From: Alphaproteobacteria bacterium
GTDB taxonomy: Bacteria > Pseudomonadota > Alphaproteobacteria > Rhizobiales > Rhizobiaceae
Assembly: GCA_024742485.1 (NCBI GenBank)
Contig: JANSYK010000001.1
Location: forward strand, 372,001-436,000
Direction: 5' to 3'
DNA length: 64,000 nucleotides
Shown here: piece after piece, positions 38,100-47,203 of the stretch
Position numbering within the stretch: position 1 is the first letter of the stretch
Layout: every line of letters starts with the position of its first letter
Translations under genes and position numbers: made by a program
The notes under the pieces: model-generated
What the model was told of the DNA's origin: nothing
Database searches by the model: none
The model's input: the letters and a program-made list of their open reading frames with translations, nothing else

Positions 38100-39360
38100 C
38101 AAGCCAGGTTTCAAATCGTGCCTCCAGGGCTTCGACAAGGTCCGCATCATCAAGCTCTTCGACGATTTCGGCGATGAATGCCTTGACCAGAAGCGCCCGC
38201 GCCTTCTTCTCGCCAATACCGCGAGCACGCAGGTAAAACAGATGATTGTCGTCAATATCCGTAACAGTGGCACCATGCGCGCACTGCACGTCGTCGGCAA
38301 AGATTTCCAATTCGGGCTTGCAGGAAAAATCACCTTCGTTGGAGAGCAGCAACGTGTTGCAGGCCATCCGGGCATCTGTCTTCTGGGCAATCGGCGCGAC
38401 CTTGATCTGCCCCTGGAACACACCGCGCGCCCGGTCGCAGACGACATTGCGGAACGTCTCCGATGACACGCAATCTGGAACGCTGTGATTGAGCGTCATG
38501 GTGACATCCGTGTGACTTTGCGCACCAAGCAGGTTGACGCCGCGCAATACCAGTTCGGATCCCTCGCCTTTTGCCGCGATATGGATTTCCTGCCGGACAA
38601 GGTTGCCACCCGCATTGGCAACAAACAGCGTGAGTTTCGCTCCGGCCCCCAGTTCGATATTGATCTGACCGAAATGCGTATCGGTGCCCCCCTGTTCCTG
38701 GCTGATGACCCATGTGATGTCCGCTCCTGCACCCACTTGAAGATCGGTGACGGACGAAACAAGCGCATCCCCACTGCCGACGGCAAGATGACGTTCGACA
38801 AAAGTGCCTTTTGACCGTTCACCGATGGTGATCGGGTGACGGGTATGGATCTGCCCTCCGCTGTGGACCGACTGAATCTCCAGGGGGGCCGACAGTTCAA
38901 GATCATCGTCGACAACGAGACGGCAACCGTCTGTGACGAATGCGCCGTTGATTCGACCGATAATGTCGTCTTCGTCTCGCACGGTCAGCAAACGCGCGGC
39001 ATCCGCGCCATCCAGAGAGTCGCGAAACGAGGAACAGGAAACCCCATCCGGCACCTGTTGCGAAACCATCGTACCGTCCACCAGGGAAATCAGTTGCGCA
39101 CCTTTGAGCAGCGCGTCGACGCCACCGTCGGTCGCTGAAGCTTCCGAAGCTGGAACGGTCTTCAACAGGCTCCTGAGATCCGTGTAATGCCAGGCTTCAA
39201 TGCGCCGGGTGGGCAGTCCGTTCTGTTTGATATCATCGATGAAGGCTTGACGCGCTTCGGAGATTTGCGTGTCCCCCGGCAGATCGGGCGCGCGCCTTGC
39301 AAACCCGTGGACAAGAGCCTCTTCGGCCGCGGTCATGGGTCTTTTGCTTTGCATGTTCAT
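38086..39360 (-). CDS. sufD: Fe-S cluster assembly protein SufD
   Basis: 424-residue SufBD-family protein; partner of SufB and SufC in the scaffold complex. N-terminal helical region (ALVHGFARRAPDLPGDTQIS) then the parallel beta-helix, ending in the conserved C-terminal AHGATVTDIDDNHLFYLRAR and KARALLVKAFIAEIVEEL. His in AHGATV is the equivalent of the conserved SufD His that contributes to cluster assembly. 26 bp after sufC. Confidence 0.95.
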   Translation of the reverse strand: MNMQSKRPMTAAEEALVHGFARRAPDLPGDTQISEARQAFIDDIKQNGLPTRRIEAWHYTDLRSLLKTVPASEASATDGGVDALLKGAQLISLVDGTMVSQQVPDGVSCSSFRDSLDGADAARLLTVRDEDDIIGRINGAFVTDGCRLVVDDDLELSAPLEIQSVHSGGQIHTRHPITIGERSKGTFVERHLAVGSGDALVSSVTDLQVGAGADITWVISQEQGGTDTHFGQINIELGAGAKLTLFVANAGGNLVRQEIHIAAKGEGSELVLRGVNLLGAQSHTDVTMTLNHSVPDCVSSETFRNVVCDRARGVFQGQIKVAPIAQKTDARMACNTLLLSNEGDFSCKPELEIFADDVQCAHGATVTDIDDNHLFYLRARGIGEKKARALLVKAFIAEIVEELDDADLVEALEARFETWLDDHG

Positions 39361-39386
39361 AACAAACTTTCTCGTAACCGCCGCGC

Positions 39387-40142
39387 TCAGGCCGCATCCG
39401 CGATAACATTCGCGTAGCCGTCATTTTCCAGTTCGAGCGCCAGCGACTTGTCGCCAGACTTGATCACCTGTCCCTTGTAGAGAACGTGCACGCTGTCCGG
39501 CACGATGTATTCCAGAAGGCGTTGATAATGTGTGATGACCACAATGGCCCGGTCCGGCGAGCGCAAGGCGTTGACACCGTCGGACACGATTTTCAGCGCA
39601 TCGATATCAAGGCCTGAATCGGTCTCGTCCAGTATGCACAGTTTCGGTTCCAACAGCGACATCTGAAGAATTTCGGAACGCTTCTTTTCGCCACCTGAAA
39701 ACCCGACATTCAAAGGGCGTTTGAGCATGTTCATGTCGATTCCGAGGGTTCCGGAGGCCTCCTTGACCTTGCGGATGAAATCCGGCGTCGTCAGCTCTTC
39801 CTCGCCCCGAGCCTTGCGCTGCTCGTTCAATGCCACTTTCAAAAACTGCATGGTCGCAACACCTGGAATTTCGACCGGATACTGAAAGGCAAGGAACAGG
39901 CCGGCTGCCGCCCGTTCGGAGGTATCCATGTCCAGAATGCTCTCGCCGTTGTAGAGGATATCCCCTTCGGTCACCTCATAATCCTCGCGGCCTGTCAAAA
40001 CGTATGACAAGGTGGACTTGCCCGATCCGTTGGGGCCCATGATGGCAGCCACTTCACCATTTCTGACGGTCAGGTTGAGACCACGAATGATTTCCGTGCC
40101 GTCTTCGGCGATTCGGGCGTGAAGATTTTTGATTTCAAGCAT
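39387..40142 (-). CDS. sufC: Fe-S assembly ATPase SufC
   Basis: 251-residue ABC-type ATPase from ATG 40142 (TTG 40154 also possible). Walker A GPNGSGKST, the signature VGFSGGEKKRSEI, Walker B LCILDETDSGLDID, plus the SufC-typical AFQYPVEIPGV. Drives conformational changes in the SufBC2D complex. Confidence 0.97.
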   Translation of the reverse strand: MLEIKNLHARIAEDGTEIIRGLNLTVRNGEVAAIMGPNGSGKSTLSYVLTGREDYEVTEGDILYNGESILDMDTSERAAAGLFLAFQYPVEIPGVATMQFLKVALNEQRKARGEEELTTPDFIRKVKEASGTLGIDMNMLKRPLNVGFSGGEKKRSEILQMSLLEPKLCILDETDSGLDIDALKIVSDGVNALRSPDRAIVVITHYQRLLEYIVPDSVHVLYKGQVIKSGDKSLALELENDGYANVIADAA

Positions 40143-40285
40143 GTCTGTATCCAAGTGTTCGTCGCCGTGATCGTCGGTCTCAAGGGACTGCCGAATGGTT
40201 GGCGGTTGTGTTCGTTGTTTGTCGTGTTGTTGCCGGTGGCGGCTTTGTGGCCCGATCGGTGGATCGGTCCGCTTACCGCGGACCG

Positions 40286-41755
40286 TTACCCCACACTACC
40301 CTCAAGGCTGATCCCGATCAGTTTCTGCGCTTCGACGGCAAATTCCATCGGCAATTCCTGAATCACCTCTTTGACAAAACCATTGACAATGAGTGCGATG
40401 GCTTCTTCCTCGGGGATGCCGCGCTGAAGGCAATAGAACAACTGGTCCTCGGATATTTTCGATGTTGTTGCTTCATGCTCGAATTGCGCAGTGGAATTCT
40501 TCGCTTCGATATAGGGCACGGTATGCGCGCCGCACTGGTTGCCGATCAAAAGGGAATCGCATTGGGTAAAATTTCGAGCATTTGCTGCACGGCGATGCGC
40601 TGACACCTGACCGCGATAGGTGTTGTCCGATTTCCCTGCAGCGATACCCTTGGAGATGATCCGGCTCGACGTGTTCTTTCCCAGATGGATCATCTTGGTG
40701 CCGCTGTCGACCTGCTGGCGTCCGTTGGAAACCGCGATCGAATAGAACTCTCCGCGTGAGTTGTCGCCACGCAGGATGCAGGACGGATATTTCCAGGTAA
40801 TCGCCGATCCGGTCTCGACCTGTGTCCAGGAAATCTTGGAGTTGGTGCCGCGACAATCGCCGCGTTTGGTCACGAAATTATAGATGCCACCCTTGCCGTC
40901 CTTGTCGCCCGGATACCAGTTCTGGACGGTGGAATATTTGATTTCGGCATCATCGAGCGCAATCAGTTCGACAACAGCGGCATGGAGCTGATTCTCGTCG
41001 CGCTGTGGCGCTGTGCACCCTTCGAGATAGGAGACGTAAGCGCCCTCTTCGCAGATGATCAGAGTCCGTTCGAACTGACCTGTGTCCTTTTCATTGATCC
41101 GGAAATAGGTCGAGAGTTCCATCGGACACCGCACACCCTTCGGGACGTAAACAAACGAACCGTCGGTGAAGACCGCAGAGTTCAAGGTCGCATAAAAATT
41201 GTCCGACACAGGAACAACCGATCCGAGATATTTGCGGATCAGGTCCGGATGTTCGCGAATGGCTTCGGAGATCGACATGAAGATGACCCCGGCCTTGGCC
41301 AATTCTTCCTTGAAGGTCGTCACGACCGAAACCGAATCAAAGACCGCATCGACCGCAATCTTGGATTCTTGAACGCCGGCCAGCATTTCCTGTTCCCGCA
41401 GCGGAATTCCAAGTTTCTCGTAAGTTGCAAGAAGCTCCGGGTCGACATCGTCTATGGTTTTCGGACCGGTCTGGTTTTTCGGCGCCGCATAATAATAGAT
41501 GTCGTTGAAATCGATCTTCGGATAGTCGACGCGCGCCCAATCGGGCTCCTGCATCGTCAGCCACCGCTGATAGGCATCGAGACGCCACTCCAGCATCCAT
41601 TCCGGCTCTTCCTTCTTGGCCGAAATGAAGCGAATGATGTCTTCGTTGAGCCCCCTTGGGGCCTTGTCCATTTCAATGAGGGTTTCGAACCCGTACTTAT
41701 ACTGATCCACATCGATCTGGCGAACCTGATCGATCGTTTCCTGCACGGCAGGCAT
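40286..41755 (-). CDS. sufB: Fe-S assembly scaffold SufB
   Basis: 489 residues, first gene of the suf operon on the minus strand. Family landmarks: [100 protein letters not shown] with the C-terminal core; cysteines at GCTAP, GDCRG and FYCLQ include the cluster and sulfur-channel ones. 143 bp separate it from sufC. Controlled by the promoter at 41902-41930. Confidence 0.97.
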   Translation of the reverse strand: MPAVQETIDQVRQIDVDQYKYGFETLIEMDKAPRGLNEDIIRFISAKKEEPEWMLEWRLDAYQRWLTMQEPDWARVDYPKIDFNDIYYYAAPKNQTGPKTIDDVDPELLATYEKLGIPLREQEMLAGVQESKIAVDAVFDSVSVVTTFKEELAKAGVIFMSISEAIREHPDLIRKYLGSVVPVSDNFYATLNSAVFTDGSFVYVPKGVRCPMELSTYFRINEKDTGQFERTLIICEEGAYVSYLEGCTAPQRDENQLHAAVVELIALDDAEIKYSTVQNWYPGDKDGKGGIYNFVTKRGDCRGTNSKISWTQVETGSAITWKYPSCILRGDNSRGEFYSIAVSNGRQQVDSGTKMIHLGKNTSSRIISKGIAAGKSDNTYRGQVSAHRRAANARNFTQCDSLLIGNQCGAHTVPYIEAKNSTAQFEHEATTSKISEDQLFYCLQRGIPEEEAIALIVNGFVKEVIQELPMEFAVEAQKLIGISLEGSVG

Positions 41756-41900
41756 CGGCGCTCTCCAATCTCGCCGGGGTCAAGGCCCGGCAGTTTGTCA
41801 ACGTCAAATATGTCCGGCCGGATCATGAACCCCGCCGCAACGTCACATCTAGGACTGTGGCAGGTAATTTTCCATGGCCTGGGGCGCTTGTAAGCCGTTT

Positions 41901-41949
41901 TTTAGAACTTTTCCAGAGTAGAATCGTCAAATCTTGATTATTTTGATCA
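41901..41949 (-). promoter_or_regulatory. suf operon promoter with Irr-like and RirA-like boxes
   Basis: Minus strand: TTGACG (41930-41925), 17-nt spacer, TTCTAA (41907-41902). The spacer and -10 hold TCTGGAAAAGTTCTAAA (41917-41901), a 7/7 + 5/7 match to the inverted TTTAGAA ICE motif of Irr. Just upstream of the -35, TTGATCAAAATAATCAA (41950-41934) fits the TGA-N9-TCA iron-responsive operator bound by RirA. Both regulators are known to control suf operons of Rhizobiales; occupancy here is inferred. Confidence 0.65.
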
Positions 41950-42033
41950 ATATTATCGAATCTGCTCCGACCTGTTGCGGCGGTAACGACAGAATGGGCT
42001 TTACAGGGCCTGCGCCCCTGGCGATAAATCCCC

Positions 42034-42831
42034 ATGACCATCATCTCTATAAACGGACTTGATCTTTATTACGAAACGACAGGCCATGGATCGCCGCTTT
42101 TGATGATCGCCGGCCTTGCCAGCGACAGCCAGAGTTGGGCGCCGGTGGTTCCCCTTCTTTCACCCGTTCACACGTTGATTCTGCCGGACAATCGCGCCGT
42201 CGGTCGCACCCGTCCCGAAGACGCTCCAACCAGCATTGATCTGATGGCGGGTGACTGTGTCACCCTGCTGGATGCACTCGAACTGGATCGCATTTCGGTG
42301 CTCGGGCACTCCATGGGCGCCATGGTAGCCATGCGGATCGCTGCACTTTGGCCGGACCGTGTACACAAGTTGATTATCACGGCATCGGGTCCCGAACACA
42401 GCGCCCGCCGCAACTCTCTGATCGATACACTCGTATCGCTCGGTGAAGCCGGTGTTTCCGACGAGCTCTGGTTCAAATCCCTGTTTCACTGGCTGTTCGC
42501 ACCAAATCTGTTTGATGATCCAGCGCAGGTACAAAGCGCCATTGAGCTGTCGGCAAATTATCCCCATCGACAGTCCATTGAAGCAATGCGGCGGCAGGTA
42601 GATGCGATTGCACGTTTTGAGGCGGGAGATACCGCGCAGCGCATCACCGCTCCGACACTTGCCATTCTCGGCGGCAGGGATCTGTTGTTTCCCTTGCAGG
42701 AAGCAACGGAAGCCCTGGCCCCTATTCGCGGCGTGAAGATCGAAACACTGCCAGATGCGGCCCACTCACTTCACTGGGACGATCCCGAGGGATTTGCTGG
42801 CCATGTGAGGACGTTTCTCGACAGCCATTGA
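42034..42831 (+). CDS. Alpha/beta hydrolase
   Basis: 265 residues, single alpha/beta-hydrolase fold. Oxyanion and nucleophile elbow VLGHSMGAMVAM (Ser near residue 93), acid in ILGGRDLLFPLQEA (Asp near 210), and the catalytic His in DAAHSLHWDDPEGF near 248. Similar in outline to 3-oxoadipate enol-lactonase and related esterases; substrate undetermined. It sits between, and is divergent from, the sufB promoter and convergent with the second cysteine desulfurase gene, separating genes that are neighbours in many relatives. Confidence 0.92.
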   Translation: MTIISINGLDLYYETTGHGSPLLMIAGLASDSQSWAPVVPLLSPVHTLILPDNRAVGRTRPEDAPTSIDLMAGDCVTLLDALELDRISVLGHSMGAMVAMRIAALWPDRVHKLIITASGPEHSARRNSLIDTLVSLGEAGVSDELWFKSLFHWLFAPNLFDDPAQVQSAIELSANYPHRQSIEAMRRQVDAIARFEAGDTAQRITAPTLAILGGRDLLFPLQEATEALAPIRGVKIETLPDAAHSLHWDDPEGFAGHVRTFLDSH

Positions 42832-42861
42832 ACTGTCGGGCCGTCGCCGGTCTGCCCCTGG

Positions 42862-44019
42862 TCAGGATGCTGCAATCCGATTGCTGACAATCCCCTCGAA
42901 AGCCGAAAGGAAGGCCTCAATATCACCGGTTGATGTCTCCGGTCCGAGACTGACCCTGATGCCGCCTTGCTCGGCATCGAACCCCATCGCTGCCAGCACA
43001 TGGCTTGGCCCGACCTTGCCTGACGAACAGGCGGAACCGGCTGAGACCGCAATACCTGCAAGGTCGAATGCAATCTGAGCGGTTTCGGCCTTCATGCCCG
43101 GAATCGCGAAGAAAACCGTATTGGGAAGCCGCTCCGCCTCGGCGCCATAGATCAGGCAGTCCGCACATTTTTTCAGGATGCCGAATTCAAGCCGGTCACG
43201 CAATTCAGCGATTCTTTCGGGATCATCAGCAAGCCGGGCAGTCACGTGTTCGGCCGCAGCACCAAATCCGGCAATGGCTGCCGGGTTTTCGGTGCCCGAC
43301 CGGTGGCCCTTTTCCTGTCCGCCGCCAGGAACAAGCGGTACCGGCCGCAAAATCTCGCTGCCGCAGACAAGAGCGCCGGCACCCTTGGGGCCGCCGATCT
43401 TGTGCGAGGACAAAATCACGAAGTCTGCCCCCAGGGCCTTGAGATCGACCGGTATGCGACCAGCCGCCTGCACGGCATCAACAACCAGAATACCGCCATG
43501 GCGCTTGACGATATCTGATGCAAGGCCCATCTCCTGGACTATTCCTGTTTCATTGTTGGCAAGCATCAGGCACACCATTGCCGGGCGGGAAGCTTCGTCT
43601 TGTCCGGCAAGAGCACCTTCGAGGGCCTGCAGATGAATCTGGCCATTGTGATCCACATCGATCCGGGTGACCTGCCGTGGATCGAAGCGGCCGCCTGCAA
43701 GGATACAGGGATGATCGGCTGCACCGATCAGCAATTGCCCGACCGTCAAATCCGCCTTTCCCATCTTGAAATGGGGAGTCAAAACCGTCGCCGCCGCTTC
43801 CGTGGCGCCACTGGTGAAGACCACGCCTGCCGGATCGGCATTCACCAGTTGCGCCACCTGCCGCCTGGCCTTTTCAACAACGGCGCGCGCCGCCCTGCCC
43901 TCCTCATGCACTGAAGACGGATTGCCCGGCAATTCCAACGCCTGCATGGTTGCCGACCGCGCCTCGGCCAACAGCGGCGTGGTGGCATTATGGTCAAGAT
44001 AAATCCGTTCTTTGTTCAT
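42862..44019 (-). CDS. Cysteine desulfurase, NifS/IscS type
   Basis: 385 residues, type I cysteine desulfurase distinct from SufS. DHNATTPLLAEAR at the start, VFTSGATEAAATVLTP, VDAVQAAGRIPVDL, ILSSHKIGGPKGAG with the PLP Lys, RSGTENPAAIAGFG and the mobile-loop SAGSACSSGKVGPSHV with catalytic Cys. In many Rhizobiales a gene of this type heads the suf operon; here it is cut off from sufB by an alpha/beta hydrolase gene and should have its own promoter. Confidence 0.94.
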   Translation of the reverse strand: MNKERIYLDHNATTPLLAEARSATMQALELPGNPSSVHEEGRAARAVVEKARRQVAQLVNADPAGVVFTSGATEAAATVLTPHFKMGKADLTVGQLLIGAADHPCILAGGRFDPRQVTRIDVDHNGQIHLQALEGALAGQDEASRPAMVCLMLANNETGIVQEMGLASDIVKRHGGILVVDAVQAAGRIPVDLKALGADFVILSSHKIGGPKGAGALVCGSEILRPVPLVPGGGQEKGHRSGTENPAAIAGFGAAAEHVTARLADDPERIAELRDRLEFGILKKCADCLIYGAEAERLPNTVFFAIPGMKAETAQIAFDLAGIAVSAGSACSSGKVGPSHVLAAMGFDAEQGGIRVSLGPETSTGDIEAFLSAFEGIVSNRIAAS

Positions 44020-44216
44020 GCCGATGTCACATCCGCCGGGTGGGGAGACCTTATTTTCCTTGAATTTTCGAATACCAATGCCTTATGACACTCGGTGATA
44101 TCCATATGGATAAACAAAAACAACGATCAACCAATGTAAATCGAGTTGGCGAGGCAGCAATCGCCCCGTGCTTTGCCACCCTTCCTGCCAACTCCCCTAT
44201 TTGAGCCGGAGACCCG

Positions 44217-44894
44217 ATGCCCGAAGTCATTTTTAACGGCCCCGCCGGACGCCTCGAAGGCCGTTATCAGCCCGCCAAGGAAAAAAACGCACCGATTGCG
44301 ATCATCTTGCATCCGCACCCGCAGTTCGGCGGCACGATGAACAACCAGATTGTTTATCAGCTCTTCTACATGTTTCAGCGCCGCGGATTTACCACGCTTC
44401 GCTTCAATTTCCGCTCGATCGGCCGCAGCCAGGGCGCCTTCGACCACGGCACCGGTGAACTGTCGGACGCTGCCGCGGCACTGGACTGGATCCAGGGACT
44501 GCATCCCGACAGCAAGGGCTGCTGGGTTGCCGGCTATTCCTTTGGTTCGTGGATCGGGATGCAACTGTTGATGCGTCGGCCGGAAATCGAAGGGTTCATG
44601 TCGATCGCACCGCAACCCAACACCTATGACTTTGCGTTTCTCGCACCCTGCCCCTCGTCCGGCTTGATCATCCACGGAGACGCCGACCGTGTTGCACCGG
44701 AAAAGGATGTGCAGGGCCTTGTCGAAAAGCTGAAGGCACAAAAGGGCATCATGATCACCCAGAAGACCATGCCCAACGCCAATCACTTTTTCACCGGGCA
44801 GGTTGATGAACTGATCAATGAATGCTCCGACTATCTCGACCGCCGACTCAACGGCGAACTCGTTCCGGAGCCGGCAGCCAAACGCATTCGCTGA
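44217..44894 (+). CDS. Alpha/beta hydrolase (dienelactone-hydrolase-like)
   Basis: 225 residues. PEVIFNGPAGRLEGRYQP start, HPHPQFGGTMNNQIVYQLFY (oxyanion-loop signature of this short-hydrolase group), nucleophile in VAGYSFGSWIGM, IHGDADRVAPEKDV with the catalytic Asp, and NANHFFTGQVDELI with the His. Cytosolic; widely conserved in Rhizobiales but no assigned substrate. It is followed after 20 bp by the SUMF1-domain gene. Confidence 0.92.
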   Translation: MPEVIFNGPAGRLEGRYQPAKEKNAPIAIILHPHPQFGGTMNNQIVYQLFYMFQRRGFTTLRFNFRSIGRSQGAFDHGTGELSDAAAALDWIQGLHPDSKGCWVAGYSFGSWIGMQLLMRRPEIEGFMSIAPQPNTYDFAFLAPCPSSGLIIHGDADRVAPEKDVQGLVEKLKAQKGIMITQKTMPNANHFFTGQVDELINECSDYLDRRLNGELVPEPAAKRIR

Positions 44895-44914
44895 ACACAT
44901 TCAACGGGAAGGCC

Positions 44915-45781
44915 ATGACGCGACACCAATCGTCACCCTTTGTCGCATTGTTGGTCTGTTGCGCCTGGTTCGGCGTCTCCCAGACTACGGCACACGCTGA
45001 AACCGAAGCGGTTCCGATCGAAATTCCGGCCGGGCCGTTCATCATGGGATCTGACCTGGAGGAGCGAGAGACCGCCTATCGTCTGGATGAAGCGGCCTAT
45101 GGCCACAGCGTTACTCGGCAAAACGGATGGTATGACCGCGAGCCGCAACGCAGCGTTACCCTTGAGCGATACCTGATCCAGAATGTTCCGGTGACCAATG
45201 CTGCCTATGGCAGGTTCGTAGATGAAACCGGCCACCGCTACCCGACCGTCACGCAGGCGGTTTGGGATGGCTATGGTCTGATCCATCCCTATTCCCGCGC
45301 CCAAAAATTCATCTGGACATCGTCAACGCCGCCATCGGACCGGCTGGATCACCCGGTTGTCATGGTCAGCCTCGATGACGCGCTGGCCTATGCGCGTTGG
45401 TTCAGTACAAAGACCGGAGAGACCTGGAGGCTGCCGACCGAAGCAGAGTGGGAAAAGGCCGCCCGCGGCTCGGATGGCCGCTATTTTCCATGGGGCAACG
45501 CTTTTGATCCAGGCCTTTTGAACAGCCACGACGCCGGTCCCTTTTCGACTGTTTCAGTCGGTTCCTTTCCGGAAGGCGCAAGTCCCTATGGCATGCTGGA
45601 CGCAGCTGGACAGGTTTTCGAATGGACATCGACCAAGGCGGGAAACGGTCGCCATATCGTCAAGGGTGGTTCATGGGATGATCGCGGATGTGGCGTCTGC
45701 CGACCGGCAGCCCGGCATTCTCGACCGGACTCGATCAAACACATATTGGTGGGCTTCCGGCTGGTGCGCGAGCCGTCCTGA
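44915..45781 (+). CDS. Exported SUMF1/FGE-domain protein
   Basis: 288 residues from the ATG at 44915 (GGGAAGG upstream) with a signal peptide (VALLVCCAWFGVSQTTAHA). SUMF1 domain: IPAGPFIMGSDLEERE, PVTNAAYGRFVDETGH, VSLDDALAYARWFSTKTGE, RLPTEAEWEKAARG, FEWTSTKAGNG and KGGSWDDRGCGVCRPAARH to GFRLVREPS. True formylglycine-generating enzymes have a Cys-x4-Cys pair here; this has only Cys-x2-Cys in a shifted place, and no sulfatase gene is nearby. More likely a non-FGE family member (binding or other chemistry). Confidence 0.88.
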   Translation: MTRHQSSPFVALLVCCAWFGVSQTTAHAETEAVPIEIPAGPFIMGSDLEERETAYRLDEAAYGHSVTRQNGWYDREPQRSVTLERYLIQNVPVTNAAYGRFVDETGHRYPTVTQAVWDGYGLIHPYSRAQKFIWTSSTPPSDRLDHPVVMVSLDDALAYARWFSTKTGETWRLPTEAEWEKAARGSDGRYFPWGNAFDPGLLNSHDAGPFSTVSVGSFPEGASPYGMLDAAGQVFEWTSTKAGNGRHIVKGGSWDDRGCGVCRPAARHSRPDSIKHILVGFRLVREPS

Positions 45782-45925
45782 GATCGTCTGCCAGCGCGGC
45801 CTGTTCCTCACCGTCCCATCAATGCCGGACATGGATCAGTTCAAAACAATTGGGGTGATATCTCCGGGAAAGGATGATAAACGCGCGCCGAGGCCCTGCC
45901 CCGAGACCGCAAAGAAAGTGTGACC

Positions 45926-47179
45926 ATGCCGTCCTTCAAATCCGATTTTCTCCATATTTTGCAGGAACGTGGATTCATCCATCAAACGTCGGATGATGCC
46001 GGCCTCGACGCGCTGTTGAAAAACGGGACAGTAACGGCCTATATCGGCTTCGACCCAACCGCATCCAGCCTGCATGTCGGCTCGTTGATGCAGATCATGC
46101 TGTTGCATTGGCTGCAGAAGACCGGCCATAGGCCCATCGCATTGATGGGTGGCGGCACTGGCATGGTTGGCGATCCCAGCTTCAAGGATGAAGCCCGGCG
46201 ATTGATGACACCGGAAACGATCAATGAAAATCTTGCCGGCATCAAACGCTGTTTCTCTCAATACCTGACATTTGGCGATGGTCCGACGGACGCTGTGATG
46301 GTCAACAATGCCGACTGGCTGATGGACATCAATTATGTTGAATTTCTGCGCGATGTCGGGCGGCACTTCTCGGTCAATCGCATGCTGGCATTCGATTCGG
46401 TCAAACTGCGCCTTGATCGTGAACAGTCCCTGTCATTCCTGGAATTCAACTACATGATCCTCCAGGCCTATGACTTTGTCGAACTCAACAAACGCTTTGG
46501 CTGCACTCTTCAGATGGGTGGTTCCGATCAGTGGGGCAATATCATCAATGGCATTGATCTGGGTCACCGGATGGGCACGCCGCAGCTCTATGCCGTCACC
46601 TCCCCTCTGTTGACCACAGCTTCAGGGGCGAAAATGGGAAAATCGGCGACGGGTGCGGTTTGGCTGAATGCCGATCTGCTGGGGGTCTATGATTTCTGGC
46701 AGTACTGGCGCAACACCGAAGACGCGGACGTTATTCGCTTTCTCAAGCTTTACACGACACTTCCGATGGATGAGATCGGGCGTCTTGAGGCCCTCGGCGG
46801 CGCGGAGATCAATGAGGTCAAGAAAATATTGGCCACCGAGGTCACGGCGCTCCTGCATGGAAAGCAAGCTGCCGACGAGGCTGCCGAAACCGCGCGCAAG
46901 ACATTTGAGGAAGGTGCGCTGGCGCAGAACCTTCCGTCCATTTCGGTTCCGGAAGCGGAACTGCGTGATGGCGTCGGATTGCTCACACTATTTGTCAAGG
47001 CCGGGCTGGCCGGTTCGAATGGCGAAGCTCGTCGCCATATCAAGGGCGGCGCCGTGCGGTTGAACGATCAGCAGATTACCGACGAGAAGCGTGTGGTCGG
47101 GCTGACGGATGTCGTCGATGGCGCGGTGATCAAATTGTCGCTGGGCAAGAAGAAGCACGTTCTGGTTCGGTCTGATTGA
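45926..47179 (+). CDS. tyrS: Tyrosyl-tRNA synthetase
   Basis: 417 residues from the ATG at 45926 (a GTG at 45920 is also in frame). Class I synthetase: [20 protein letters not shown] (HIGH motif variant HVGS), [16 protein letters not shown] (tyrosine pocket), [11 protein letters not shown] (KMSKS variant KMGKS), and a C-terminal S4 RNA-binding domain, [20 protein letters not shown]. Essential cytosolic enzyme; normal length. Confidence 0.97.
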   Translation: MPSFKSDFLHILQERGFIHQTSDDAGLDALLKNGTVTAYIGFDPTASSLHVGSLMQIMLLHWLQKTGHRPIALMGGGTGMVGDPSFKDEARRLMTPETINENLAGIKRCFSQYLTFGDGPTDAVMVNNADWLMDINYVEFLRDVGRHFSVNRMLAFDSVKLRLDREQSLSFLEFNYMILQAYDFVELNKRFGCTLQMGGSDQWGNIINGIDLGHRMGTPQLYAVTSPLLTTASGAKMGKSATGAVWLNADLLGVYDFWQYWRNTEDADVIRFLKLYTTLPMDEIGRLEALGGAEINEVKKILATEVTALLHGKQAADEAAETARKTFEEGALAQNLPSISVPEAELRDGVGLLTLFVKAGLAGSNGEARRHIKGGAVRLNDQQITDEKRVVGLTDVVDGAVIKLSLGKKKHVLVRSD

Positions 47180-47203
47180 CCCGACAAATGTGAATGACCG
47201 CCT

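Noticed and set aside
40982-41893. 303-codon plus-strand frame antisense to sufB
   Set aside because: Overlaps a certain gene and has no recognisable domain.
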